Source: Voacanga thouarsii (Eukaryota > Streptophyta > Magnoliopsida > Gentianales > Apocynaceae). Taken from it: a stretch of 64,000 nt of DNA. Below, in pieces: positions 12,150 to 26,893 of the stretch. Under the pieces are notes generated by a model, which saw nothing but the letters and a program-made list of their open reading frames with translations, ran no database searches and had not been told where the DNA came from. Each line of letters begins with the position of its first letter. Within the stretch, counting starts at the first letter, position 1. The stretch spans positions 1-64,000 of the forward strand of contig JANUWF010001189.1 of NCBI GenBank assembly GCA_026120185.1, read 5' to 3'. Position numbers and translations under genes: made by a program.

Positions 12150-13050
12150 GGATCCTTGAATTAATGATTCCACCGTTAGATTTGTTCAAATTTCTAGTAA
12201 CAGTGTTATGACCAAATTCGAAGATAATCAGATATATTTTGGCATGCAATCCAACATATATCAACAAAAAAACCGAAAACCTAAGGCATTTACAAGAATA
12301 GGCACTTTCAATTAATGATCTTACCGTTAGATTTGTTTGAATTGTTAATAAAAGTGTTTAGATTAAATTTGTATATAATCGGATATATTTTGGCACGTAA
12401 TTCAACAAATATTAACAAAAATACTGAAACCTAAGGCATTTACAAAGATATGAGAATTAATGATCCGACCGTTAGATTTGTTCAAATTTCTAGTAACAGT
12501 GTTATGACCAAATTTGAAGATAATCAGATATATTTTGGCATGCAATCCAACAAATATCATCAAAAAGACCGAAAACCTAAGGAATTTACCAAGATAGGCA
12601 CTTTCAATTAAAGATCCGACCGTTAGATTTGTTTAAATTTCTAGGAAAAGTGTTATCGCCAAATTTGAAGATAGTCGGATATATTTTGGCATGCAATCCA
12701 ACAAATGACTACAAAATGACCGAAAATCGAAGACATTTACAAAGATAGGCACTTTCAATTAATGATCCAATCGTTAGATATGTTTAAATTGATAATAAAA
12801 GTGTTATGACTAGATTTGAAGATAATCGGATATATTTTGGCATGCAATCCAACAAATATCTACAAAAATATCGAAAACCTAAAACATTTATAAGGATATG
12901 CACTTTCAATAAATGATCCTTCCGTTAGATTTATTTAAATTGCTAATAAAAGTGTTATGACAAAATTTGAAAATAATCGGATATATTTTGACAGAGCAAT
13001 ACAACAAATATCAACAAAAATACCGAAAATCTAAGGCATTTACAAAGATA
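12150..13050. repeat. HOR unit 11: 6-monomer variant, 901 bp
   Basis: m7/m1 hybrid joint near 12291. m6 has the GACAGAGCAATAC spelling, intermediate between the two common ones. Confidence 0.9.
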
Positions 13051-15158
13051 GGATCCTTGAATTAAGGATTCCACCGTTAGATTTGTTCAAATTTCTAGTA
13101 ACGAGTGTTATGACCAAATTCGAAGATAATCGGATATATTTTGGCATGCAATCCAACATATATCAACAAAAAAACCGAAAACCTAAGACATTTATAAAGA
13201 TAGACAGCTTTCAATTAATGATCTGATCGTTAAATTTGTTTAAATTGATAATAAAAGTGTTATGACTAGATTTGAAGATAATCGGACATATTTTGGCATG
13301 CAATCCAACAAATATCAACAAAAATACCGAAAACCTAAGGCATTTACAAGGATAGGCACTTTCAATTAATGATCTTACCGTTAGATTTGTTTGAATTGTT
13401 AATAAAAGTGTTTAGACTAAATTTGTATATAATCGGATATATTTTGGCACGTAATTCAACAAATATTAACAAAAATACTGAAACCTAAGGCATTTACAAA
13501 GATATGGGAATTAATGATCCCACCGTTAGATTTGTTCAAATTTCTAGTAACGAGTGTTATGACCAAATTTGAAGATAATCGGATATATTTTGGCATGCAA
13601 TCCAACAAATATCATCAAAAAGACCGAAAACCTAAGGAATTTACCAAGATAGGCACTTTCAATTAAAGATCCGACCGTTAGATTTGTTTAAATTTCTAGG
13701 AAAAGTGTTATCGCCAAATTTGAAGATAGTCGGATATATTTTGGCATGCAATCCAACAAATGACTACAAAATGACCGAAAATCGAAGACATTTACAAAGA
13801 TAGGCACTTTCAATTAATGATCCAATCGTTAGATATGTTTAAATTGATAATAAAAGTGTTATGACTAGATTTGAAGATAATCGGATATATTTTGGCATGC
13901 AATCCAACAAATATCTACAAAAATATCGAAAACCTAAAACATTTATAAGGATATGCACTTTCAATAAATGATCCTTCCGTTAGATTTATTTAAATTGCTA
14001 ATAAAAGTGTTATGACAAAATTTGAAAATAATCGGATATATTTTGACGAGCAATACAACAAATATCAACAAAAATACCGAAAATCTAAGGCATTTACAAA
14101 GATAGGATCCTTGAATTAATGATTCCACCGTTAGATTTGTTCAAATTTCTAGTAACGAGTGTTATGACCAAATTCGAAGATAATCAGATATATTTTGGCA
14201 TGCAATCCAACATATATCAACAAAAAAACCGAAAACCTAAGACATTTATAAAGATAGACAGTTTCAATTAATGATCTGATCGTTAAATTTGTTTAAATTG
14301 ATAATAAAAGTGTTATGACTAGATTTGAAGATAATCGGACATATTTTGGCATGCAATCCAACAAATATCAACAAAAATACCGAAAACCTAAGGCATTTAC
14401 AAGGATAGGCACTTTCAATTAATGATCTTACCGTTAGATTTGTTTGAATTGTTAATAAAAGTGTTTAGACTAAATTTGTATATAATCGGATATATTTTGG
14501 CACGTAATTCAACAAATATTAACAAAAATACTGAAACCTAAGGCATTTACAAAGATATGGGAATTAATGATCCCACCAGTTAGATTTGTTCAAATTTCTA
14601 GTAACGAGTGTTATGACCAAATTTGAAGATAATCAGATATATTTTGGCATGCAATCCAACAAATATCATCAAAAAGACCGAAAACCTAAGGAATTTACCA
14701 AGATAGGCACTTTCAATTAAAGATCCGACCGTTAGATTTGTTTAAATTTCTAGGAAAAGTGTTATCGCCAAATTTGAAGATAGTCGGATATATTTTGGCA
14801 TGCAATCCAACAAATGACTACAAAATGACCGAAAATCGAAGACATTTACAAAGATAGGCACTTTCAATTAATGATCCAATCGTTAGATATGTTTAAATTG
14901 ATAATAAAAGTGTTATGACTAGATTTGAAGATAATCGGATATATTTTGGCATGCAATCCAACAAATATCTACAAAAATATCGAAAACCTAAAACATTTAT
15001 AAGGATATGCACTTTCAATAAATGATCCTTCCGTTAGATTTATTTAAATTGCTAATAAAAGTGTTATGACAAAATTTGAAAATAATCGGATATATTTTGA
15101 CAGGCAATACAACAAATATCAACAAAAATACCGAAAATCTAAGGCATTTACAAAGATA
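13051..15158. repeat. HOR units 12-13: standard 7-monomer units
   Basis: Boundary at 14105, 1054 bp each. m3 starts with GATCCCA in both. At the start of unit 12, m7 begins GGATTCC instead of TGATTCC. Confidence 0.9.
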
Positions 15159-15762
15159 GGATCCTTGAATTAATGATTCCACCGTTAGATTTGTTCAAAT
15201 TTCTAGTAACAGTGTTATGACCAAATTTGAAGATAATCAGATATATTTTGGCATGCAATCCAACAAATATCAACAAAAAGACCGAAAACCTAAGGAATTT
15301 ACCAAGATAGGCACTTTCAATTAAAGATCCGACCGTTAGATTTGTTTAAATTTGTAGGAAAAGTGTTATCGCCAAATTTGAAGATAGTCGGATATATTTT
15401 GGCATGCAATCCAACAAATGACTACAAAATGACCGAAAATCGAAGACATTTACAAAGATAGGCACTTTCAATTAATGATCCAATCGTTAGATATGTTTAA
15501 ATTGATAATAAAAGTGTTATGACTAGATTTGAAGATAATCGGATATATTTTGGCATGCAATCCAACAAATATCTACAAAAATATCGAAAACCTAAAACAT
15601 TTATAAGGATATGCACTTTCAATAAATGATCCTTCCGTTAGATTTATTTAAATTGCTAATAAAAGTGTTATGACAAAATTTGAAAATAATCGGATATATT
15701 TTGACAGGCAATACAACAAATATCAACAAAAATACCGAAAATCTAAGGCATTTACAAAGATA
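15159..15762. repeat. HOR unit 14: 4-monomer unit, 604 bp
   Basis: An m7/m3 hybrid (m7 head GATTCCACCG, m3-like tail AAGGAATTTACCAAG) is followed by m4 (with TTTGTAGG instead of TTTCTAGG), m5 and m6. m1-m3 are skipped. It is the only 4-monomer BamHI interval in the left domain. Confidence 0.9.
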
Positions 15763-18700
15763 GGATCCTTGAATTAATGATTCCACCGTTAGATTTGTTC
15801 AAATTTCTAGTAACGAGTGTTATGACCAAATTCGAAGATAATCAGATATATTTTGGCATGCAATCCAACATATATCAACAAAAAAACCGAAAACCTAAGG
15901 CATTTATAAAGATAGACAGTTTCAATTAATGATCTGATCGTTAAATTTGTTTAAATTGATAATAAAAGTGTTATGACTAGATTTGAAGATAATCGGACAT
16001 ATTTTGGCATGCAATCCAACAAATATCAACAAAAATACCGAAAACCTAAGGCATTTACAAGGATAGGCACTTTCAATTAATGATCTTACCGTTAGATTTG
16101 TTTGAATTGTTAATAAAAGTGTTTAGACTAAATTTGTATATAATCGGATATATTTTGGCACGTAATTCAACAAATATTAACAAAAATACTGAAATCTAAG
16201 GCATTTACAAAGATATGGGAATTAATGATCCCATCGTTAGATTTGTTCAAATTTCTAGTAACGAGTGTTATGACCAAATTTGAAGATAATCGGATATATT
16301 TTGGCATGCAATCCAACAAATATCATCAAAAAGACCGAAAACCTAAGGAATTTACCAAGATAGGCACTTTCAATTAAAGATCCGACCAGTTAGATTTGTT
16401 TAAATTTCTAGGAAAAGTGTTATCGCCAAATTTGAAGATAGTCGGATATATTTTGGCATGCAATCCAACAAATGACTACAAAATGACCGAAAATCGAAGA
16501 CATTTACAAAGATAGGCACTTTCAATTAATGATCCAATCGTTAGATATGTTTAAATTGATAATAAAAGTGTTATGACTAGATTTGAAGATAATCGGATAT
16601 ATTTTGGCATGCAATCCAACAAATATCTACAAAAATATCGAAAACCTAAAACATTTATAAGGATATGCACTTTCAATAAATGATCCTTCCGTTAGATTTA
16701 TTTAAATTGCTAATAAAAGTGTTATGACAAAATTTGAAAATAATCGGATATATTTTGACGAGCAATACAACAAATATCAACAAAAATACCGAAAATCTAA
16801 GGCATTTACAAAGATAGGATCCTTGAATTAATGATTCCACCGTTAGATTTGTTCAAATTTCTAGTAACAGATGTTATGACCAAATTCGAAGATAATCGGA
16901 TATATTTTGGCATGCAATCCAACATATATCAACAAAAAAACCGAAAACCTAAGGCATTTATAAAGATAGACAGCTTTCAATTAATGATCTGATCGTTAAA
17001 TTTGTTTAAATTGATAATAAAAGTGTTATGACTAGATTTGAAGATAATCGGACATATTTTGGCATGCAATCCAACAAATATCAACAAAAATACCGAAAAC
17101 CTAAGGCATTTACAAGGATAGGCACTTTCAATTAATGATCTTACCGTTAGATTTGTTTGAATTGTTAATAAAAGTGTTTAGACTAAATTTGTATATAATC
17201 GGATATATTTTGGCACGTAATTCAACAAATATTAACAAAAATACTGAAACCTAAGGCATTTACAAAGATATGGGAATTAATGATCCGACCGTTAGATTTG
17301 TTCAAATTTCTAGTAACGAGTGTTATGACCAAATTTGAAGATAATCGGATATATTTTGGCATGCAATCCAACAAATATCATCAAAAAGACCGAAAACCTA
17401 AGGAATTTACCAAGATAGGCACTTTCAATTAAAGATCCGACCGTTAGATTTGTTTAAATTTCTAGGAAAAGTGTTATCGCCAAATTTGAAGATAGTCGGA
17501 TATATTTTGGCATGCAATCCAACAAATGACTACAAAATGACCGAAAATCGAAGACATTTACAAAGATAGGCACTTTCAATTAATGATCCAATCGTTAGAT
17601 ATGTTTAAATTGATAATAAAAGTGTTATGACTAGATTTGAAGATAATCGGATATATTTTGGCATGCAATCCAACAAATATCTACAAAAATATCGAAAACC
17701 TAAAACATTTATAAGGATATGCACTTTCAATAAATGATCCTTCCGTTAGATTTATTTAAATTGCTAATAAAAGTGTTATGACAAAATTTGAAAATAATCG
17801 GATATATTTTGACGAGGCAATACAACAAATATCAACAAAAATACCGAAAATCTAAGGCATTTACAAAGATAGGATCCTTGAATTAATGATTCCACCGTTA
17901 GATTTGTTCAAATTTCTAGTAACAGTGTTATGACCAAATTCGAAGATAATCAGATATATTTTGGCATGCAATCCAACATATATCAACAAAAAAACCGAAA
18001 ACCTAAGGCATTTATAAAGATAGACAGTTTCAATTAATGATCTGATCGTTAAATTTGTTTAAATTGATAATAAAAGTGTTATGACTAGATTTGAAGATAA
18101 TCGGACATATTTTGGCATGCAATCCAACAAATATCAACAAAAATACCGAAAACCTAAGGCATTTACAAGGATAGGCACTTTCAATTAATGATCTTACCGT
18201 TAGATTTGTTTGAATTGTTAATAAAAGTGTTTAGACTAAATTTGTATATAATCGGATATATTTTGGCACGTAATTCAACAAATATTAACAAAAATACTGA
18301 AACCTAAGGCATTTACAAAGATATGGGAATTAATGATCCGACCGTTAGATTTGTTCAAATTTCTAGTAACAGTGTTATGACCAAATTTGAAGATAATCAG
18401 ATATATTTTGGCATGCAATCCAACAAATATCATCAAAAAGACCGAAAACCTAAGGAATTTACCAAGATAGGCACTTTCAATTAAAGATCCGACCGTTAGA
18501 TTTGTTTAAATTTCTAGGAAAAGTGTTATCGCCAAATTTGAAGATAGTCGGATATATTTTGGCATGCAATCCAACAAATGACTACAAAATGACCGAAAAT
18601 CGAAGACATTTACAAAGATAGGCACTTTCAATTAATGATCCAATCGTTAGATATGTTTAAATTGATAATAAAAGTGTTATGACTAGATTTGAAGATAATC

Positions 18701-18922
18701 GGATATATTTTGGCATGCAATCCAACAAATATCTACAAAAATATCGAAAACCTAAAACATTTATAAGGATATGCACTTTCAATAAATGATCCTTCCGTTA
18801 GATTTATTTAAATTGCTAATAAAAGTGTTATGACAAAATTTGAAAATAATCGGATATATTTTGACAGGCAATACAACAAATATCAACAAAAATACCGAAA
18901 ATCTAAGGCATTTACAAAGATA
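15763..18922. repeat. HOR units 15-17: standard 7-monomer units
   Basis: Boundaries 16817 and 17872 (1054, 1055 and 1051 bp). m3 starts: GATCCCATCGTT, then GATCCGA twice. m2 of unit 15 has GAAATCTAAGG. Confidence 0.9.
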
Positions 18923-19824
18923 GGATCCTTGAATTAATGATTCCACCGTTAGATTTGTTCAAATTTCTAGTAACAGTGTTATGACCAAATTCGAAGATAA
19001 TCAGATATATTTTGGCATGCAATCCAACATATATCAACAAAAAAACCGAAAACCTAAGGCATTTACAAGAATAGGCACTTTCAATTAATGATCTTACCGT
19101 TAGATTTGTTTGAATTGTTAATAAAAGTGTTTAGATTAAATTTGTATATAATCGGATATATTTTGGCACGTAATTCAACAAATATTAACAAAAATACTGA
19201 AACCTAAGGCATTTACAAAGATATGAGAATTAATGATCCGACTAGTTAGATTTGTTCAAATTTCTAGTAACGAGTGTTATGACCAAATTTGAAGATAATC
19301 GGATATATTTTGGCATGCAATCCAACAAATATCATCAAAAAGACCGAAAACCTAAGGAATTTACCAAGATAGGCACTTTCAATTAAAGATCCGACCGTTA
19401 GATTTGTTTAAATTTCTAGGAAAAGTGTTATCGCCAAATTTGAAGATAGTCGGATATATTTTGGCATGCAATCCAACAAATGACTACAAAATGACCGAAA
19501 ATCGAAGACATTTACAAAGATAGGCACTTTCAATTAATGATCCAATCGTTAGATATGTTTAAATTGATAATAAAAGTGTTATGACTAGATTTGAAGATAA
19601 TCGGATATATTTTGGCATGCAATCCAACAAATATCTACAAAAATATCGAAAACCTAAAACATTTATAAGGATATGCACTTTCAATAAATGATCCTTCCGT
19701 TAGATTTATTTAAATTGCTAATAAAAGTGTTATGACAAAATTTGAAAATAATCGGATATATTTTGACGAGCAATACAACAAATATCAACAAAAATACCGA
19801 AAATCTAAGGCATTTACAAAGATA
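18923..19824. repeat. HOR unit 18: 6-monomer variant, 902 bp
   Basis: m7/m1 hybrid joint near 19064, GATTAAATTTG form of m2, and m3 start GATCCGACTAGTT. Confidence 0.9.
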
Positions 19825-21932
19825 GGATCCTTGAATTAATGATTCCACCGTTAGATTTGTTCAAATTTCTAGTAACGAGTGTTATGACCAAATTCGAAGA
19901 TAATCAGATATATTTTGGCATGCAATCCAACATATATCAACAAAAAAACCGAAAACCTAAGACATTTATAAAGATAGACAGTTTCAATTAATGATCTGAT
20001 CGTTAAATTTGTTTAAATTGATAATAAAAGTGTTATGACTAGATTTGAAGATAATCGGACATATTTTGGCATGCAATCCAACAAATATCAACAAAAATAC
20101 CGAAAACCTAAGGCATTTACAAGGATAGGCACTTTCAATTAATGATCTTACCGTTAGATTTGTTTGAATTGTTAATAAAAGTGTTTAGACTAAATTTGTA
20201 TATAATCGGATATATTTTGGCACGTAATTCAACAAATATTAACAAAAATACTGAAACCTAAGGCATTTACAAAGATATGGGAATTAATGATCCCACCGTT
20301 AGATTTGTTCAAATTTCTAGTAACGAGTGTTATGACCAAATTTGAAGATAATCGGATATATTTTGGCATGCAATCCAACAAATATCATCAAAAAGACCGA
20401 AAACCTAAGGAATTTACCAAGATAGGCACTTTCAATTAAAGATCCGACCAGTTAGATTTGTTTAAATTTCTAGGAAAAGTGTTATCGCCAAATTTGAAGA
20501 TAGTCGGATATATTTTGGCATGCAATCCAACAAATGACTACAAAATGACCGAAAATCGAAGACATTTACAAAGATAGGCACTTTCAATTAATGATCCAAT
20601 CGTTAGATATGTTTAAATTGATAATAAAAGTGTTATGACTAGATTTGAAGATAATCGGATATATTTTGGCATGCAATCCAACAAATATCTACAAAAATAT
20701 CGAAAACCTAAAACATTTATAAGGATATGCACTTTCAATAAATGATCCTTCCGTTAGATTTATTTAAATTGCTAATAAAAGTGTTATGACAAAATTTGAA
20801 AATAATCGGATATATTTTGACGAGCAATACAACAAATATCAACAAAAATACCGAAAATCTAAGGCATTTACAAAGATAGGATCCTTGAATTAATGATTCC
20901 ACCGTTAGATTTGTTCAAATTTCTAGTAACGAGTGTTATGACCAAATTCGAAGATAATCAGATATATTTTGGCATGCAATCCAACATATATCAACAAAAA
21001 AACCGAAAACCTAAGGCATTTATAAAGATAGACAGTTTCAATTAATGATCTGATCGTTAAATTTGTTTAAATTGATAATAAAAGTGTTATGACTAGATTT
21101 GAAGATAATCGGACATATTTTGGCATGCAATCCAACAAATATCAACAAAAATACCGAAAACCTAAGGCATTTACAAGGATAGGCACTTTCAATTAATGAT
21201 CTTACCGTTAGATTTGTTTGAATTGTTAATAAAAGTGTTTAGACTAAATTTGTATATAATCGGATATATTTTGGCACGTAATTCAACAAATATTAACAAA
21301 AATACTGAAACCTAAGGCATTTACAAAGATATGAGAATTAATGATCCGACCAGTTAGATTTGTTCAAATTTCTAGTAACGAGTGTTATGACCAAATTTGA
21401 AGATAATCGGATATATTTTGGCATGCAATCCAACAAATATCATCAAAAAGACCGAAAACCTAAGGAATTTACCAAGATAGGCACTTTCAATTAAAGATCC
21501 GACCGTTAGATTTGTTTAAATTTCTAGGAAAAGTGTTATCGCCAAATTTGAAGATAGTCGGATATATTTTGGCATGCAATCCAACAAATGACTACAAAAT
21601 GACCGAAAATCGAAGACATTTACAAAGATAGGCACTTTCAATTAATGATCCAATCGTTAGATATGTTTAAATTGATAATAAAAGTGTTATGACTAGATTT
21701 GAAGATAATCGGATATATTTTGGCATGCAATCCAACAAATATCTACAAAAATATCGAAAACCTAAAACATTTATAAGGATATGCACTTTCAATAAATGAT
21801 CCTTCCGTTAGATTTATTTAAATTGCTAATAAAAGTGTTATGACAAAATTTGAAAATAATCGGATATATTTTGACGAGCAATACAACAAATATCAACAAA
21901 AATACCGAAAATCTAAGGCATTTACAAAGATA
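19825..21932. repeat. HOR units 19-20: standard 7-monomer units
   Basis: Boundary 20879, 1054 bp each. m3 starts GATCCCA in unit 19 and GATCCGACCAGTT in unit 20. Confidence 0.9.
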
Positions 21933-22833
21933 GGATCCTTGAATTAATGATTCCACCGTTAGATTTGTTCAAATTTCTAGTAACAGTGTTATGACCAAAT
22001 TCGAAGATAATCAGATATATTTTGGCATGCAATCCAACATATATCAACAAAAAAACCGAAAACCTAAGGCATTTACAAGAATAGGCACTTTCAATTAATG
22101 ATCTTACCGTTAGATTTGTTTGAATTGTTAATAAAAGTGTTTAGATTAAATTTGTATATAATCGGATATATTTTGGCACGTAATTCAACAAATATTAACA
22201 AAAATACTGAAACCTAAGGCATTTACAAAGATATGAGAATTAATGATCCGACTGTTAGATTTGTTCAAATTTCTAGTAACGAGTGTTATGACCAAATTTG
22301 AAGATAATCGGATATATTTTGGCATGCAATCCAACAAATATCATCAAAAAGACCGAAAACCTAAGGAATTTACCAAGATAGGCACTTTCAATTAAAGATC
22401 CGACCGTTAGATTTGTTTAAATTTCTAGGAAAAGTGTTATCGCCAAATTTGAAGATAGTCGGATATATTTTGGCATGCAATCCAACAAATGACTACAAAA
22501 TGACCGAAAATCGAAGACATTTACAAAGATAGGCACTTTCAATTAATGATCCAATCGTTAGATATGTTTAAATTGATAATAAAAGTGTTATGACTAGATT
22601 TGAAGATAATCGGATATATTTTGGCATGCAATCCAACAAATATCTACAAAAATATCGAAAACCTAAAACATTTATAAGGATATGCACTTTCAATAAATGA
22701 TCCTTCTGTTAGATTTATTTAAATTGCTAATAAAAGTGTTATGACAAAATTTGAAAATAATCAGATATATTTTGACAGGCAATACAACAAATATCAACAA
22801 AAATACCGAAAATCTAAGGCATTTACAAAGATA
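21933..22833. repeat. HOR unit 21: 6-monomer variant, 901 bp
   Basis: m7/m1 hybrid joint near 22074. m6 carries TTCTGTTAG and AATCAGATAT, both CG-to-TG/CA changes relative to other units. Confidence 0.9.
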
Positions 22834-23885
22834 GGATCCTTGAATTAAGGATTCCACCGTTAGATTTGTTCAAATTTCTAGTAACAGTGTTATGACCAAA
22901 TTCGAAGATAATCAGATATATTTTGGCATGCAATCCAACATATATCAACAAAAAAACCGAAAACCTAAGACATTTATAAAGATAGACAGTTTCAATTAAT
23001 GATCTGATCGTTAAATTTGTTTAAATTGATAATAAAAGTGTTATGACTAGATTTGAAGATAATCGGACATATTTTGGCATGCAATCCAACAAATATCAAC
23101 AAAAATACCGAAAACCTAAGGCATTTACAAGGATAGGCACTTTCAATTAATGATCTTACCGTTAGATTTGTTTGAATTGTTAATAAAAGTGTTTAGACTA
23201 AATTTGTATATAATCGGATATATTTTGGCACGTAATTCAACAAATATTAACAAAAATACTGAAACCTAAGGCATTTACAAAGATATGGGAATTAATGATC
23301 CCACTAGTTAGATTTGTTCAAATTTCTAGTAACAGTGTTATGACCAAATTTGAAGATAATCAGATATATTTTGGCATGCAATCCAACAAATATCATCAAA
23401 AAGACCGAAAACCTAAGGAATTTACCAAGATAGGCACTTTCAATTAAAGATCCGACCGTTAGATTTGTTTAAATTTCTAGGAAAAGTGTTATCGCCAAAT
23501 TTGAAGATAGTCGGATATATTTTGGCATGCAATCCAACAAATGACTACAAAATGACCGAAAATCGAAGACATTTACAAAGATAGGCACTTTCAATTAATG
23601 ATCCAATCGTTAGATATGTTTAAATTGATAATAAAAGTGTTATGACTAGATTTGAAGATAATCGGATATATTTTGGCATGCAATCCAACAAATATCTACA
23701 AAAATATCGAAAACCTAAAACATTTATAAGGATATGCACTTTCAATAAATGATCCTTCCGTTAGATTTATTTAAATTGCTAATAAAAGTGTTATGACAAA
23801 ATTTGAAAATAATCGGATATATTTTGACAGGCAATACAACAAATATCAACAAAAATACCGAAAATCTAAGGCATTTACAAAGATA
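22834..23885. repeat. HOR unit 22: standard 7-monomer, 1052 bp
   Basis: m3 start is GATCCCACTAGTT. This is the last standard unit before the beta-type expansion. Confidence 0.9.
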
Positions 23886-26800
23886 GGATCCTTGAATTAA
23901 TGATTCCACCGTTAGATTTGTTCAAATTTCTAGTAACAGTGTTATGACCAAATTCGAAGATAATCAGATATATTTTGGCATGCAATCCAACATATATCAA
24001 CAAAAAAACCGAAAACCTAAGACATTTATAAAGATAGACAGTTTCAATTAATGATCTGATCGTTAAATTTGTTTAAATTGATAATAAAAGTGTTATGACT
24101 AGATTTGAAGATAATCGGACATATTTTGGCATGCAATCCAACAAATATCAACAAAAATACCGAAAACCTAAGGCATTTACAAGGATAGGCACTTTCAATT
24201 AATGATCTTACCGTTAGATTTGTTTGAATTGTTAATAAAAGTGTTTAGACTAAATTTGTATATAATCGGATATATTTTGGCACGTAATTCAACAAATATT
24301 AACAAAAATACTGAAATCTAAGGCATTTACAAAGATATGGGAATTAATGATCCCACCGTTAGATTTGTTCAAATTTCTAGTAACAGTGTTATGACCAAAT
24401 TTGAAGATAATCAGATATATTTTGGCATGCAATCCAACAAATATCATCAAAAAGACCGAAAACCTAAGGAATTTACCAAGATAGGCACTTTCAATTAAAG
24501 ATCCGACCGTTAGATTTGTTTAAATTTCTAGGAAAAGTGTTATCGCCAAATTTGAAGATAGTCGGATATATTTTGGCATGCAATCCAACAAATGACTACA
24601 AAATGACCGAAAATCGAAGACATTTACAAAGATAGGCACTTTCAATTAATGATCCAATCGTTAGATATGTTTAAATTGATAATAAAAGTGTTATGACTAG
24701 ATTTGAAGATAATCGGATATATTTTGGCATGCAATCCAACAAATATCTACAAAAATATCGAAAACCTAAAACATTTATAAGGATATGCACTTTCAATAAA
24801 TGATCCTTCCGTTAGATATGTTTAAATTGATAATAAAAGTGTTATGACTAGATTTGAAGATAATCGGATATATTTTGGCATGCTATCCAACAAATATCTA
24901 CAAAAATATCGAAAACCTAAAACATTTATAAGGATATGCACTTTCAATAAATGATCATTCCGTTAGATATGTTTAAATTGATAATAAAAGTGTTATGACT
25001 AGATTTGAAGATAGTCGGATATATTTTGGCATGCAATCCAACAAATGACTACAAAATGACCGAAAATCGAAGACATTTACAAAGATAGGCACTTTCAATT
25101 AATGATCCAATCGTTAGATATGTTTAAATTGATAATAAAAGTGTTATGACTAGATTTGAAGATAATCGGATATATTTTGGCATGCAATCCAACAAATATC
25201 TACAAAAATATCGAAAACCTAAAACATTTATAAGGATATGCACTTTCAATAAATGATCCTTCCGTTAGATTTATTTAAATTGCTAATAAAAGTGTTATGA
25301 CAAAATTTGAAAATAATCGGATATATTTTGACAGGCAATACAACAAATATCAACAAAAATACCGAAAATCTAAGGCATTCACAAAGATAGGATCCTTGAA
25401 TTAATGATTCCACCGTTAGATTTGTTCAAATTTCTAGTAACAGTGTTATGACCAAATTCGAAGATAATCAGATATATTTTGGCATGCAATCCAACATATA
25501 TCAACAATAAAACCGAAAACCTAAGACATTTATAAAGATAGATAGTTTCAATTAATGATCTGATCGTTAAATTTGTTTAAATTGATAATAAAAGTGTTAT
25601 GACTAGATTTGAAGATAATCGGACATATTTTGGCATGCAATCCAACAAATATCAACAAAAATACCGAAAACCTAAGGCATTTACAAGGATAGGCACTTTC
25701 AATTAATGATCTTACCGTTAGATTTGTTTGAATTGTTAATAAAAGTGTTTAGACTAAATTTGTATATAATCGGATATATTTTGGCACGTAATTCAACAAA
25801 TATTAACAAAAATACAGAAATCTAAGGCATTTACAAAGATATGGGAATTAATGATCCCACCGTTAGATTTGTTCAAATTTCTAGTAACAGTGTTATGACC
25901 AAATTTGAAGATAATCAGATATATTTTGGCATGCAATCCAACAAATATCATCAAAAAGACCGAAAACCTAAGGAATATACCAAGATAGGCACTTTCAATT
26001 AAAGATCCGACCGTTAGATTTGTTTAAATTTCTAGGAAAAGTGTTATCGCCAAATTTGAAGATAGTCGGATATATTTTGGCATGCAATCCAACAAATGAC
26101 TACAAAATGACCGAAAATCGAAGACATTTACAAAGATAGGCACTTTCAATTAATGATCCAATCGTTAGATATGTTTAAATTGATAATAAAAGTGTTATGA
26201 CTAGATTTGAAGATAATCGGATATATTTTGGCATGCAATCCAACAAATATCTACAAAAATATCGAAAACCTAAAACATTTATAAGGATATGCACTTTCAA
26301 TAAATGATCCTTCCGTTAGATATGTTTAAATTGATAATAAAAGTGTTATGACTAGATTTGAAGATAATCGGATATATTTTGGCATGCTATCCAACAAATA
26401 TCTACAAAAATATCGAAAACCTAAAACATTTATAAGGATATGCACTTTCAATAAATGATCCTTCCGTTAGATATGTTTAAATTGATAATAAAAGTGTTAT
26501 GACTAGATTTGAAGATAGTCGGATATATTTTGGCATGCAATCCAACAAATGACTACAAAATGACCGAAAATCGAAGACATTTACAAAGATAGGCACTTTC
26601 AATTAATGATCCAATCGTTAGATATGTTTAAATTGATAATAAAAGTGTTATGACTAGATTTGAAGATAATCGGATATATTTTGGCATGCAATCCAACAAA
26701 TATCTACAAAAATATCGAAAACCTAAAACATTTATAAGGATATGCACTTTCAATAAATGATCCTTCCGTTAGATTTATTTAAATTGCTAATAAAAGTGTT

Positions 26801-26893
26801 ATGACAAAATTTGAAAATAATCGGATATATTTTGACAGGCAATACAACAAATATCAACAAAAATACCGAAAATCTAAGGCATTCACAAAGATA
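23886..26893. repeat. HOR units 23-24: tandem 10-monomer beta units, 1504 bp each
   Basis: Both contain, after m5, an m5-like monomer with GGCATGCTATCC (24877, 26381) and then an m5/m4 hybrid starting GATC(A/C)TTCCGTTAGATATG and ending with the m4 tail, followed by m5 and m6. BamHI sites at 23886, 25390 and 26894 and m2 markers at 24281, 25785 and 27289 all give 1504 bp. Both copies also share AAGGCATTCACAAAG in m6. The block is a tandem duplication of a locally derived 10-mer. Confidence 0.9.
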
